Part shown: positions 7,544 through 17,393 of the stretch, one piece after another | Layout: each line of letters begins with the position of its first letter | Numbering within the stretch: position 1 is the first letter of the stretch | Origin: Halobacterium hubeiense | Lineage (GTDB): Archaea > Halobacteriota > Halobacteria > Halobacteriales > Halobacteriaceae | Length of the DNA: 64,000 bases | NCBI RefSeq assembly: GCF_001488575.1 | Contig: NZ_LN831302.1 | Coordinates: forward strand, 310,001-374,000 | Direction of reading: 5' to 3' | Position numbers and translations under genes: made by a program | Notes under the pieces: generated by a model | The model's database searches: none | Told to the model about the DNA's origin: nothing | Seen by the model: only the letters and a program-made list of their open reading frames with translations

Positions 7544-8893
7544 TCAGACGGTCGGTTCGAAGTATTCTGCGAGTTCCGTCCCGAAGCCGTCGGCGAGCGC
7601 CGCGACCTCGTCGCCGGCGAGCACGTCGTAGTCGCCGGCTTCCACGATGGACTCGACGTGCGCGCCGAGCGCGACTTCCCCCAGTTGGTCCCGGACGAAC
7701 TCCTCGGCGGTCGTGACCTCGCGCTCGCGCTCGACGACGTACCGGTCGCCGTCGAGGAACGGGCCGGCGGCGTCCCCGTCCGCGTACTTCTCGTAGAACC
7801 CCTGCGCGTGCCCGCCGACGTGGACCGGCGGCCCCTCGTGGCGTTCGACCGCCGGGAGTTCGCTCACTGACAGCTCCGCGAACAGGACCGCGCGGTCGTC
7901 GGCCCACGTCGCCGCGCGCAACACCTCGAACCCCTCGATTTCGAGGCCGCGCACGAGCCCGTCACGGGACCGATACAACTGCGGGTAGAGTTGGTCCTCC
8001 ACGAGATCCGGAGCCTCGAAGACGACTGCTAGCGGCGTCGTTCCGCGCGCTTCGACGTGCTCGCGGACGGCTTCCTCGCTCAGTGGTTCGGGGGTCGTCG
8101 GCTCGAACACCGACTCGTCGGGGTCGGCGAGGAACTCGCGGGCGTGGTGCTGGACGCGCGCGACGTTCTCCGCGGAGACGACCGCGGCGACGTTGCGCTC
8201 GGGGTCTGTCGGGTCCACGACCACGAGCGGGTCGTCGAACTCCGCTTCGGCGTGGTCCTCGGGGTCGAGGACGACCGGCGGCGCCCAGTCCCGGATGGCT
8301 TCCAGCGTCTCGCGGAACCCGCCGTACTCCAGCACGAGTAGTTCCGTGAGGTAGCCCGAGAACCCCTGCGTCCGGAGGTCGCTGCCGTACGCGCCGATAC
8401 CTTTCAGGAACTGCTTGAACAGCCGCACGTCGCCGGCGTCCGCGTCACTCAGGCGCTGTTCGAGGTACGCGTTGTGGAACGGCGTGCGGTCGACCGCCGA
8501 CTGGATGTCGGTGGCGTCCTCCAGCCGGTAACAGGGCACGAGGTCAACGTCGTACCCCTCGAAGGACCCCTTCACGTAGGGGTGTTCGGCGTACTCCTCG
8601 CGGCCCGCCGGCAGCACCTCGTTGCCGACTTCGAGCCCGTACTCCTGCAGTTGCTCGCGCGGCAGGTCCGCGGGGAACCGCACGAACAGGTCGATGTCGC
8701 GGTCGCCCGCCACCCACGTTCCCCGGGCCGTGCTCCCGACCTGCAGCACGTCCGCCTCGACCGGCAACTCCGCGATGGCCTCGCGCGCGCGGTCGGCCAG
8801 CCGTTCCGCGGCCTCGGCGAGCGCGCGCCGCTCGTCGGGCGTCGGGTCAACGCGCTCGCGGACGGCGTCGAGAACCCCCTCGAAGTCGCTCAT
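7544..8893 (-). CDS. cca: Archaeal (class I) CCA-adding tRNA nucleotidyltransferase
   Basis: This 449-residue enzyme adds or repairs the 3' CCA of tRNAs. The nucleotidyltransferase signature GSTARGTWVAGDRDIDLF has GST at 53-55 and the catalytic Asp66 and Asp68. YDVDLVPCY supplies the third carboxylate. The archaeal central and tail domains follow, with typical KQFLKGIGAYGSDLRTQGFSGYLTE split across about residues 180-205. The length is normal for class I enzymes. The tRNAs in this window carry no encoded CCA, so the enzyme is needed for them. It converges on the deacetylase gene. Confidence 0.95.
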   Translation of the reverse strand: MSDFEGVLDAVRERVDPTPDERRALAEAAERLADRAREAIAELPVEADVLQVGSTARGTWVAGDRDIDLFVRFPADLPREQLQEYGLEVGNEVLPAGREEYAEHPYVKGSFEGYDVDLVPCYRLEDATDIQSAVDRTPFHNAYLEQRLSDADAGDVRLFKQFLKGIGAYGSDLRTQGFSGYLTELLVLEYGGFRETLEAIRDWAPPVVLDPEDHAEAEFDDPLVVVDPTDPERNVAAVVSAENVARVQHHAREFLADPDESVFEPTTPEPLSEEAVREHVEARGTTPLAVVFEAPDLVEDQLYPQLYRSRDGLVRGLEIEGFEVLRAATWADDRAVLFAELSVSELPAVERHEGPPVHVGGHAQGFYEKYADGDAAGPFLDGDRYVVEREREVTTAEEFVRDQLGEVALGAHVESIVEAGDYDVLAGDEVAALADGFGTELAEYFEPTV

Positions 8894-8993
8894 GCGGTCG
8901 AATTCGCGCGGCCGCGCCTAAGCCGTGTCGATGCCCGAGCCTGCTGGCGAAACGAAAGCCATTTCAAAACGCACCGGGTAGAAACGGGTGCGA

Positions 8994-9066
8994 GCCGCCA
9001 TAGCTCAGTTGGTAGAGCACCTGGTTGTTACCCAGGTTGTCCCAGGTTCGAGCCCTGGTGGCGGCG
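8994..9066 (+). tRNA. tRNA-Asn (anticodon GTT)
   Basis: A 73-nt cloverleaf: acceptor GCCGCCA/TGGCGGC with discriminator G, D-stem GCTC/GAGC, anticodon stem CCTGG/CCAGG around TTGTTAC (anticodon GTT), and T-loop TTCGAGC. CCA is not encoded. It is followed 90 bp later by tRNA-Met. Confidence 0.95.
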
Positions 9067-9156
9067 TCCTTCTACTGTACTTACTCTCGTAGTCTTGGCT
9101 TCGCTGTCGTGGAATCCCGACAGGCTAAAGGTTCGGCCACGGGAAGCGGTGTGCGA

Positions 9157-9266
9157 GGGGCCTTAGCTTAGTCTGGTTCAAAGCCCCCGGCTCATATCGG
9201 CGTCCGTCCGCGTGGCGGGTGTCGTGGGACACCGGGTGAGCGGTGGTTCAAATCCGCCAGGCCCCA
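9157..9266 (+). tRNA. Intron-containing tRNA-Met (anticodon CAT), elongator type
   Basis: The acceptor strands GGGGCCT (9157-9163) and AGGCCCC (9259-9265) pair, with discriminator A. The D-stem is GCTT/AAGC, the anticodon stem CCCGG (9186-9190) / CCGGG (9232-9236), and the T-stem GGTGG/CCGCC with loop TTCAAAT. The anticodon CAT is at 9193-9195. Between positions 37 and 38 lies an extra 34 nt (9197-9230), the canonical archaeal intron site. Haloarchaeal elongator tRNA-Met is known to carry an intron there. A tRNA-Ile2 with CAT is the alternative. Confidence 0.85.
9197..9230 (+). other. 34-nt tRNA-Met intron
   Basis: These bases lie between tRNA positions 37 and 38 and are needed out for a normal 7-nt anticodon loop. 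They would be removed by the archaeal splicing endonuclease at a bulge-helix-bulge. I did not verify that structure by folding. At 34 nt the intron is much shorter than the roughly 75-nt one recalled for Haloferax tRNA-Met. Confidence 0.7.
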
Positions 9267-9376
9267 CTTCTCTGTAACGCCGACCGCCGAGCGCTGTCTG
9301 CGCGAGGCGTCGGCAGGAAGTGAATGCGGGCAGCGGATTTGAACCCGGGAGCGCGAGCGTCAGCGAGCGCTCACAC

Positions 9377-9398
9377 GGTTCAAATCCGCCAGGCCCTA
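9377..9398 (+). repeat. Direct copy of the tRNA-Met 3' end, with an inverted T-loop copy beside it
   Basis: Bases 9377-9396 are identical over 20 bp to 9245-9264, the T-loop and acceptor end of tRNA-Met, and lie 132 bp downstream in the same orientation. The match extends to 9398 with one mismatch. Bases 9334-9345 hold the same T-loop sequence inverted (12 bp). Together they look like a collapsed integration site. The rest of 9267-9430 contains no gene that I can support. Confidence 0.55.
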
Positions 9399-9430
9399 CG
9401 TCGCGAGAGACGGCGAATCCGCCAGCCGCT

Positions 9431-10906
9431 CTAGAGGTCGCTCTCCCGCATGATGCGGCGGCCGGATGCTTCGAGGCGGTCGAGGTGGTTCTGCGCGGTG
9501 GGGTTGTGAATCAGCCCGTTGCGCTTGACGACGTTGCCGTCCACGAGGACGGTGTCGACGTTCTCGATGCCGGACTGGAAGACGACCGTCTCGACGGGGT
9601 TGTGGGAGGCGGCGGTGTTGAGGTCGTCCGTGTCGATGACGGTGATGTCCGCGCGCTTGCCGGGCGTGAGACTCCCGATTTCGTCGTCGAGGCCGAGCGC
9701 TCGCGCGCCCTCGATGGTCGCGAATTCGAGCGCGCGGTGGGCGGTCAGCGAGACGTCCTGAATCTGTTCGTTCGCCTCGACGGTGGGCTGGTTGTCGAGG
9801 CCGCGCTGGACCTGCAGCGCCATCCGGTTCTGCGTGAACATGTCGTCGCTGACGTTCGAGACGATGTCCACGCCGACGGAGGGAATCGCGCCGGCGTCGA
9901 TGGCGTCGCCGAGCGCGGGCATCCCCATGCCCATCTGGAGTTCGACTTCGGGCGTCGTGGAGACGGAGCCGCCGGACTCGCCGATGAGCTGGAACTCCTC
10001 TTCGGTGAGGCGGTTGGCGTGGACGTAGTTGAGGTCGTCGCCGAGCAGGCCGAGTTCGTCGAGCTTGCTGACGCCGCCCGGGCCGAGGGACCCGATGTGC
10101 ATGGAGGCGGGAATCCCGATTTCGCGCGCGAGTTCGATGTCCTGCGTGACGACTTCGTCCGTCGAGTAGTCGGGGCCGCGAATCCCCATGCCGAGCGTGA
10201 GCAGGCCGTCCTCGCTGGGGAAGCGCTCCTCGTGGAGCCGGCGGATGTCGTCGGGGTGGGGTTCGTCGCTGTTGCTCCACCACGTCGCGCTGTCGTCGCC
10301 GGGCGGCCCGTGGACGAACAGCGAGCGGATGCCGGCGTCCGCGAGGCCGTCGATGGCGCGGTCGGTGTGGTCGGGCGTGTTCGCGATGTGGAACCAGTCC
10401 AGGACGGTCGTCGTCCCGGCGTTGAGCTGCTGGACGGCGCCGAAGAGGTTGCCGAGGTAGGCGTCCTCGGGCCGGTAGTGGCTGCTGATTTCGCCGAGCA
10501 TCTTCTCGAGGTACTCGAGGAACGTCCAGTTGCCGGCGACGCCGCGGACGCCGGACTCCCACGTGTGGAGGTGGGCGTTGACGAACCCGGGGACGACGAT
10601 GGAGTCGCTGGCGTCCACGACGTCCGCCGCGGGCGCGTCGATGTCGCTCCCGATGGCGTCGATTTCGCCGTCCCGCACGAGGATGTCCGCCTCGTCGAGG
10701 ACGCCGCGCTCGGGGTCCACGGTGACGACCGTGCCGTCCTGAATGAGGACCGTGTTGCTCGCCTGCGCGCCCTCGTCGCCGTCGTCGCTGCCGCGGTCCA
10801 TCACGGCGCTCCCGACGGACGCGAACGAGACGCCCGCGAGCGTCGCGCCGCCGAGCTTGAGGTAGTTGCGTCGCGAGACTTCCGTGCCGTCTGCGTCGTT
10901 CGCCAT
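9431..10906 (-). CDS. Tat-exported amidohydrolase family enzyme
   Basis: This 491-residue metallo-hydrolase begins with a twin-arginine signal (SRRNYLKLGGATLAGVSF, about residues 12-30). The amidohydrolase domain follows, with VPGFVNAHLHTWE carrying the HxH metal pair (about residue 85), MHIGS, YVHANRL, VGVDIVS with the terminal Asp, and a final beta region PGKRADITVID. It resembles the cytosine/guanine deaminase, SAH deaminase and triazine hydrolase branch. The start was set at ATG 10906 because the Tat motif then sits at the right distance. Export is unusual for this branch. It lies downstream of an HTH_10 regulator and the phnDCEE operon, hinting at extracellular processing of a substrate for that transporter. 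The substrate is unknown. Confidence 0.85.
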   Translation of the reverse strand: MANDADGTEVSRRNYLKLGGATLAGVSFASVGSAVMDRGSDDGDEGAQASNTVLIQDGTVVTVDPERGVLDEADILVRDGEIDAIGSDIDAPAADVVDASDSIVVPGFVNAHLHTWESGVRGVAGNWTFLEYLEKMLGEISSHYRPEDAYLGNLFGAVQQLNAGTTTVLDWFHIANTPDHTDRAIDGLADAGIRSLFVHGPPGDDSATWWSNSDEPHPDDIRRLHEERFPSEDGLLTLGMGIRGPDYSTDEVVTQDIELAREIGIPASMHIGSLGPGGVSKLDELGLLGDDLNYVHANRLTEEEFQLIGESGGSVSTTPEVELQMGMGMPALGDAIDAGAIPSVGVDIVSNVSDDMFTQNRMALQVQRGLDNQPTVEANEQIQDVSLTAHRALEFATIEGARALGLDDEIGSLTPGKRADITVIDTDDLNTAASHNPVETVVFQSGIENVDTVLVDGNVVKRNGLIHNPTAQNHLDRLEASGRRIMRESDL

Positions 10907-10984
10907 TACGGTGTCTCGTAGCGGCCGGACGCGCAAAGCGCCTCGTTCGGTACATTCCGAACGCGTCCCCGCGCTCGCGCCTGA

Positions 10985-11743
10985 TTAGTCGGAGCTACTC
11001 ACCAGCGGCGCGGGGTTCGACGGCGGCGTGCCGTCCCGGAGGTACGCCTTCGCGAGCCACGCCTCGGCCTGCGTGATGCGGTACTGCAGCGTGGACGTTG
11101 GGATGTCCTCGGCGCTCGCAATCTCCTGGAGGGACGCCTGCCGGGGCTGCTCGTAGTAGCCGTACTCGACGGCGAGCTCGACGGCTTCGCGCTGCTCGGC
11201 CGGCAGGTCGGTCGGGGTCGGGTCGCGGTCGGGCCACTCGGGGGCGTGCTCGACGCGGTCGAGTTCGAGCGTGAGGCCGTCGCGGAGGTTGCGTTCGAGC
11301 TCCTCGTAGACCTCGCTCATCGCGGCGTCGTCGGCGGCGAGAATCTGCCAGCGGTACGCGTCCCCGCGCTGTTTCGCGTGCAACAGGAGGCCGTCGCCGA
11401 GGTACTCCGCGGCGAGGTAGGGGATGGAGCGACACCCCTCGCCCTCGGATTGCCGGGAGTAGATGACGCGGCCGTTCGGCTGGGACTCCAGCGTCTCGTA
11501 CTCGAAGTCCATCTCGCAGCCGCCGATGCCCCGCAGGCTCGAACACCGCGAGAGCCGGTCGAGCGCGCGGTCGTACTCCGCCAGCGCCTCCTGCGGCCCC
11601 GAGACGTTGTCCACGCGCCACATCGTGTTCCCGGTCACGTGACACGACCGCGTGTACGATGACAGCCCCGGATTCCGGATGAACACGTCGACGAGGTCGT
11701 CGACGTCCTCCTCGTAGGTGACGGTGAACGCGAACTCGCGCAT
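10985..11743 (-). CDS. HTH_10 (bat-type) transcription regulator
   Basis: This 252-residue haloarchaeal regulator has an N-terminal sensory or unknown domain (about residues 1-160) with cysteines at CSSLRGIGGCEM and a C-terminal HTH_10 domain (about 185-240). The HTH shows the usual QREAVELAVEYGYYEQPRQASLQEIA pattern in two parts and ends in the recognition helix SEDIPTSTLQYRI-type region. It lies between phnE and the amidohydrolase gene, all on the minus strand, so it probably regulates this cluster. The ligand is not evident. Confidence 0.85.
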   Translation of the reverse strand: MREFAFTVTYEEDVDDLVDVFIRNPGLSSYTRSCHVTGNTMWRVDNVSGPQEALAEYDRALDRLSRCSSLRGIGGCEMDFEYETLESQPNGRVIYSRQSEGEGCRSIPYLAAEYLGDGLLLHAKQRGDAYRWQILAADDAAMSEVYEELERNLRDGLTLELDRVEHAPEWPDRDPTPTDLPAEQREAVELAVEYGYYEQPRQASLQEIASAEDIPTSTLQYRITQAEAWLAKAYLRDGTPPSNPAPLVSSSD

Positions 11744-11840
11744 ACGTCGCCTCCGGTCGCGGGCGGGATGAGTGCTCGGTTGTAATGTGCCAACTCCGCG
11801 GGGCGGCGGTCCCGCCGGGAGTGGCGTCTCCAGGTTTGGA

Positions 11841-12635
11841 TCACCGTATCAGCCGTCGGGCGTACGCGGAGATGCCCTCGCTGGCGAGCACGACGGCGAG
11901 GATGACCAGCAGTATCGTGGAGACGGACTGCCACGCGAAGGCGTTGACGGCGCGGAAGAGCTGGACGCCGATGCCGCCCGCGCCGACGAACCCGAGGATG
12001 GTGGAGTCGCGGACGTTGATGTCCCAGCGGTACACCGACAGCCCGACGAGCGCGGGCTTGACCTGCGGGAGGATGCCGTAGAGCAGGACCTGCGCGGCGG
12101 AGGCGCCGCTGGCCCGCACGGCGTCGACCTGCCCGAGGTCGATCTCCTCGATCTCCTCGCCGAGCAGCTTCCCGAGGAAGCCGACCGACCGGAACGCGAT
12201 GGCGACGGCGCCGGCCAGCGGCCCGCTCCCGAAGACGACGACGAAAATCAGCGCCCAGACGATGGTGTTCACCGACCGGCTCGTCGTCACGACGATCTTC
12301 CCCAGCCAGTAGGTCGCCCGGTTCGGCGTGGTGTTCTCGGCGGCGAGCAGCGCGACCGGCACCGCGAGCACGAGCGCGCCGGCGGTGCCGAGCCCGGCGA
12401 TGTGCAGCGTCTCGACGAGTGGGTCCACGATCTCGGGCGCGTACGCGACGTCCGGCGGGTACATCCGCGAGAGCAGGTCGTTGACCTCCCGCGGCACCGT
12501 CTCCGCGGCGACGAGGTCCACGTCGAGGAACCGCCACGAGCCGACGAGCACGACCAGCGCGAGCAGCCAGCCGGCGAACCGGCCGAGGCGTCGGCGACGG
12601 TCGAACCGCCGCCACGCCCGGGTCTCGCTGGACAT
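11841..12635 (-). CDS. phnE: Phosphonate-type ABC transporter permease PhnE (second copy)
   Basis: This 264-residue inner-membrane permease has about six hydrophobic segments and the cytoplasmic EAA loop typical of PhnE (DAVRASGASAAQVLLYGILP, about residues 160-180). The start is the ATG at 12635, whose first base is the last base of the upstream permease stop codon (TGATG overlap); this makes the long upstream frame irrelevant. It is paralogous to the upstream permease, and the two likely form a heterodimeric channel served by PhnC. It is the last gene of phnD-C-E-E. Confidence 0.9.
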   Translation of the reverse strand: MSSETRAWRRFDRRRRLGRFAGWLLALVVLVGSWRFLDVDLVAAETVPREVNDLLSRMYPPDVAYAPEIVDPLVETLHIAGLGTAGALVLAVPVALLAAENTTPNRATYWLGKIVVTTSRSVNTIVWALIFVVVFGSGPLAGAVAIAFRSVGFLGKLLGEEIEEIDLGQVDAVRASGASAAQVLLYGILPQVKPALVGLSVYRWDINVRDSTILGFVGAGGIGVQLFRAVNAFAWQSVSTILLVILAVVLASEGISAYARRLIR

Positions 12636-13435
12636 CACTGGTACCTCCGTCGGACGACCGCGCTCGTCCCCTCCGCGACGAGCACGACCGCGATTATCGC
12701 GACCAGAATCGCTGCGACGTACTGGTAGTCGTAGCGGTTGAACGCCGTCAGCAGGACAGAGCCGATGCCGCCGGCGCCGACGATGCCGACGATGGTCGAC
12801 GTGCGGATGTTGATGTCCCAGCGGTACACCGACAGGCCGGCGAACCGCGGGATAATCTGGGGGACGACGCCGTACAGCAGCGTCTGGACCGGACCGGCGC
12901 CGCTCGCGCGGACGGCGTCGACGCTGCCCATGTCGATGTCCTCTAAGTCCTCGGCGAGCAGCTTCGAGAAGAACCCGACGGTCTTGAACGTGATCGTGAT
13001 GATGCCGGCCAGCGGCCCGAGGCCGACCGCCTTCACCACGAGGATGGCGACGATGATGGCGTTGAACGCCCGCGAGACGGAGATGAACCCGCGGTTGAGG
13101 TAGTACAGCGGCTTCGGCGAGAGGTTCTCGGCGGCCATGAACGCGATGGGGACGCTGAGCGCGATGCCGGTCGCCGTCGAGACCATCGCCATCGCGACGC
13201 TCTCGAACATCTTGTCGACGATTCGCCGGGTCTGACGGGGCGTGGCGTCCGGCGGGAAGAAGTCCCCGAGCAGGGTCGCGCCGCGGCCGACGCCGTCGAC
13301 GACTCGCGGGACGTTCAGGCCGACGCCCCACGCGGACCACGCGAAGAAGGCGACGACGGCGACGTAGACGCTCCACTTGACTTCGCGGCGACCGAACACG
13401 GTCGGCCGCTCCCACGTTCGCTCGCTGGCCGCCAT
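12635..13435 (-). CDS. phnE: Phosphonate-type ABC transporter permease PhnE (first copy)
   Basis: This 266-residue permease has a hydrophobic segment at about residues 20-40 and further segments to the C-terminus. The EAA loop reads DAVRASGAGPVQTLLYG, followed by SVYRWDINIRTSTIVG, nearly the same as in its neighbour. The start is the ATG at 13435, one base after the phnC stop. The frame upstream of it is an antisense-like extension and was excluded. The tight spacing in the operon supports a shared transport function for phosphonate, phosphite or a related anion. Confidence 0.9.
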   Translation of the reverse strand: MAASERTWERPTVFGRREVKWSVYVAVVAFFAWSAWGVGLNVPRVVDGVGRGATLLGDFFPPDATPRQTRRIVDKMFESVAMAMVSTATGIALSVPIAFMAAENLSPKPLYYLNRGFISVSRAFNAIIVAILVVKAVGLGPLAGIITITFKTVGFFSKLLAEDLEDIDMGSVDAVRASGAGPVQTLLYGVVPQIIPRFAGLSVYRWDINIRTSTIVGIVGAGGIGSVLLTAFNRYDYQYVAAILVAIIAVVLVAEGTSAVVRRRYQ

Positions 13436-13436
13436 C

Positions 13437-14269
<833 letters not shown>

Positions 14270-14273
<4 letters not shown>

Positions 14274-15436
14274 TCGCTCAGTGCGGTCTCCGTGTACTCG
14301 ACCCCGTTGTACCGCTGGATGACCATGATGTTGTACCAGTGCTTGCGGTACTCGATGGGGACGTACTCGCTGTAGCCGGTGCGCTCGGCGTACGCGGTGT
14401 CCGAGAAGTCGCTGTCCAGCCACGCGGCCTCGATGCCCTCGACGATGTCGGGGTGGAGGTTGTACCGGTAGGCGACGGGGCCGTTCGGGAACGGGTCCGA
14501 CGCCCAGACGACCTTGAAGTCCTCGAAGCTGAGGTTGCTGTCGCCCTCGACGGTGTCCTTGAAGCAGGTCGAACAGATGGGGCCGGCGTCGTAGTCGCCG
14601 GCGGCGATGCCACGGGTCGTCTGGGAGTGGCCGCCGGAGAAGTTCACCTCGTAGTCCTCGCCGGCGGTCACGTCGAACTGCTGGTCGAACAGCGCCGACG
14701 GCGCCTGGTGGCCGGAGTTCGACGCGGGTTCGGCGTGCGCGATTCTCACGTCGTCGTCGGCGAAGTCCTCGATGCTCTGGACGTCGCCGGCGTCCGCGCG
14801 GGTCGTCGCGAACAGCCGGTAGCCGAACGCGCCGTCGGGCGCGATGCCGGCGGTGAACGGGACGGCGCCGGCGAGGTTGACCGCGAACGCCGTCGTCCCC
14901 GTCGAGAAGTTCGCGATGTGCGCGCGCTCCGAGCGCATCGCCTCGACGGACGCCGCGTAGCTGTTCACGCGGTTGTACTCGACGGGCTTGCCGGTCTCCT
15001 CCTCGATGCGGTCGAACACCGCTCGGAAGTCCTCCTCGTAGCGCCCCTCGACGTCCTCGCTGGGGCTCTCCGTGAACACGAGCGTGTCCGGGTCGAGGTA
15101 CTCGCTGTCGTCCTCCGGGGGCTCCCGGACGGGGTCGCCGTGCGGGACCTCCTCGACGTCCCGGTTCCCCATCCGCTCGAGGTCCGCCTGCGTGCCGCGC
15201 TCGAACCCCGACTCGATGAGCGGCGCCGACAGGTAGTTGTTCTCGCTCCAGTTCGGCGCCTCGGGGTCGAAGGCGCTGTCGTCGGCCAGCAGCGGGTCCT
15301 CCCCCGAACTGCCGCCACCGCCCCCGCCGCCGGTGATGTCGTTCGTGATTCCCGTGCAGCCGGCCAGTCCGGCCGCGAGCGCGGTCGCAGACCCTTTCAG
15401 GAAAATCCGTCGACTGCCGTTGGTGTCCTCGGGCAT
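14270..15436 (-). CDS. phnD: Phosphonate-type substrate-binding lipoprotein PhnD
   Basis: This 388-residue periplasmic-type binding protein has a Tat-like/lipoprotein signal: [20 protein letters not shown] with the lipobox LAGC. A glycine-rich tether precedes the two-lobe binding domain, which includes the PhnD-family stretch [13 protein letters not shown] (binding-site Ser/Gly) and [15 protein letters not shown]. The start is the ATG at 15436, downstream of a strong TATA box. It is the first gene of phnD-C-E-E. The family binds phosphonates, phosphite or similar oxyanions; the exact ligand is not readable. An export signal with lipid anchoring fits haloarchaeal binding proteins. Confidence 0.9.
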
Positions 15437-15470
15437 CGCGTAGTGCGAGGCCGAACCACCACTTGTACTA

Positions 15471-15476
15471 TTATAA
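15471..15476 (-). promoter_or_regulatory. TATA box of the phn operon
   Basis: TTATAA lies within a very AT-rich island (15466-15486) unlike its surroundings. Its centre is about 37 nt upstream of the phnD ATG, giving a short leader of about 10 nt. It is the most AT-rich promoter in this part of the window. Confidence 0.55.
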
Positions 15477-15625
15477 TATTGATATTTCCGCGGTCGTTCG
15501 CCTCTACACCGGGGCCGTGGGGAACTGACCGCTCGATAGGGCTCGTAGCGGTACGGTCGCCTATGTAGCCGCACCGAGCGCTCATAGCGAACGGTTTCCG
15601 CGGGCCGTCCGTTCCCGACGCCAGC

Positions 15626-16459
15626 ATGGGTCGCTCGCTCTCGGCCGCCGTCGACGCGCTCCGGGCGCCGGCGTACACCGGACGGAACCGCTGTCGCCCC
15701 TGCACTGCCCTCAATCTCGCGCTCGTGGCCGCTGCGGCGGGACTGGCCGCGTTGCGAACGCTCGCCGCCGGCGTCCTCGTCGCTGCCGTCGGCGTCGCTG
15801 CCGTCTGGCTCCGTGGCTACGTCGTCCCCGGGACGCCGCGGCTCACGCGGCGCTACCTTCCCGACAGCGTGCTGGCAGTGCTCGGGAAGCGCCAGCGCGA
15901 CCGCGGCCTCGAGAGCGCAGCGGGCGCCGCCGCCCTTGACGCGACCGACCCGACGGCGTCGCTCGTCGAACTCGGCGTCCTCGAAGACGCCGACCCGCCG
16001 TCACTCGCGCCGTCGTTCCGCTCGCGGTGGGCGGCGACCGCCGCGTCGCTGTCGGCGTCCCCCGCGGCGGTGCGGCGCGCCGTCGCCGACACGCTGTCGG
16101 CCAGCGCCGACTCGGTCGCGGTGTCGTCCCGCGAGCGCGGTGTCGCCGTCACCGTCGACGGCGACTGGGCCGGCGAGTTGCCGTCCCGGACGGCGCTCGT
16201 CGCGGACCTCGCGACCGAGCGCGTGCTCGCGGCGACGGCGTGGACCGAACTCGACCGCGTGCAGCGGGCGAGCCTAGCCGCGAGGGTCCGGGCGGTCGCC
16301 GAGCGTTGCCCCGTCTGCGGCGGCGCGACGAAGGTCGCCGAGGACACCGTCGAGTCGTGCTGCCGCGAGGCCGACGTCGTCGCCGTCACGTGTCCCGCCT
16401 GCGAGGCGCGGCTCGCGGAGTTCGAACCGTCGCGGGACGCGTTCGCCCCGGGGCGGTGA
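15626..16459 (+). CDS. Membrane protein with C-terminal zinc-ribbon-like domain, unknown function
   Basis: This 277-residue protein has a short N-terminal segment with GRNRCRPCTALN, then two adjacent hydrophobic helices (about residues 28-65), then a soluble alanine-rich domain. Near the C-terminus two cysteine pairs (CPVCGG and CPAC, with CC between) resemble a zinc ribbon. I do not recognise a named family, though the NRC-x-PCT-x-LN start recurs in haloarchaeal membrane proteins. It is divergent from phnD, so the 190-bp gap holds both promoters. Confidence 0.7.
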   Translation: MGRSLSAAVDALRAPAYTGRNRCRPCTALNLALVAAAAGLAALRTLAAGVLVAAVGVAAVWLRGYVVPGTPRLTRRYLPDSVLAVLGKRQRDRGLESAAGAAALDATDPTASLVELGVLEDADPPSLAPSFRSRWAATAASLSASPAAVRRAVADTLSASADSVAVSSRERGVAVTVDGDWAGELPSRTALVADLATERVLAATAWTELDRVQRASLAARVRAVAERCPVCGGATKVAEDTVESCCREADVVAVTCPACEARLAEFEPSRDAFAPGR

Positions 16460-16541
16460 CGCGGCGAGACTCCCGACCACCACGAAGACCAATATAGCAC
16501 TCCTAGCAGACTTCTATACGAGCGGCGTCGAAACCGCGCTC

Positions 16542-17393
16542 ATGCCACAGTCTGTCTCTCGGGGGCACGGGACCGCCGCGACCACCGGCTTCGAGGAGTG
16601 TATTCCCGACGCGCGCCGCGCGCTCCGCCGCGAACGCCGTATCCTCCGCGCGGAAGCGGACGCGCTCGGGACGTTCTGCCGCCGCCTCGACGCCATCGAC
16701 CCGGACGCCGCGGCCGCCGAGTCGGCGCCCGCCCGGAACGCCGCCGGGACGCTCGCCGACCGCGGGCGCGCCGAGCGAGCGGAGAGCCCCGCCAGCGCCG
16801 CGATTCGGGACGCGTACGTCGAGACGGTCATGGACACGCCCCACTACGACAGCGAGTACGGGGACGGCTACTGGGAGAGCGTCGCGTCGGAGTTCGGCGC
16901 GGAGCTGGCGGTGGCGCTCCGGCAGGCCGCGCGCGTCACGCCGCTGCTGCGCGACCAACTGCTGGCCGCGGCCCGCGAGTCCAAGCGCAGCCGCAAGCAC
17001 CTGCTCGCGGACCTCGCCGACGAGGCCGACGCGCTCGACGACGGCGAGCGCGCGCTGTCCGCCGTCCACGAGGACCTCGCGGCGATTCGGTCGCGGCCGT
17101 TCTACGGCTGTCCGCCGCGCGAACTCCGCCGGCTGCTCGCGGACCTGGACGCCCTCGAAGCAGAGTGCAAGGACCTCGCGGTCCGCCGGCAGGCCGGCGA
17201 CCTCGAACCGGAGACCGTCCGCGTCCCCGGCGGGTCGGCCGCCCCGGTCAACGAGTACCTCTACCAGTCGCTGTCCTCCTCGCACCCGCTGTTGAGCGCA
17301 GTCGGGCGCGTCAGCGACGACGTCGTCACCACGGCCCGGCGAATCCGTCGCGTGCTCTCCGCAAACTCGGAAACAGCCGAATACGACGGATAG
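16542..17393 (+). CDS. Haloarchaeal hypothetical protein (DUF7260-like)
   Basis: This 283-residue soluble, highly charged helical protein has an N-terminal coiled-coil-like region with many Arg, Ala and Glu residues (ARRALRRERRILRAEADAL). A central YVETVMDTPHYDSEYGDGY segment and a helical C-terminus follow. It resembles the haloarchaeal family DUF7260, recalled from the VMDTPHYD-type motif; no function is established. A TATA-like TATAGC lies about 40 nt upstream. The preceding membrane gene is on the same strand, 82 bp away. Confidence 0.65.
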   Translation: MPQSVSRGHGTAATTGFEECIPDARRALRRERRILRAEADALGTFCRRLDAIDPDAAAAESAPARNAAGTLADRGRAERAESPASAAIRDAYVETVMDTPHYDSEYGDGYWESVASEFGAELAVALRQAARVTPLLRDQLLAAARESKRSRKHLLADLADEADALDDGERALSAVHEDLAAIRSRPFYGCPPRELRRLLADLDALEAECKDLAVRRQAGDLEPETVRVPGGSAAPVNEYLYQSLSSSHPLLSAVGRVSDDVVTTARRIRRVLSANSETAEYDG

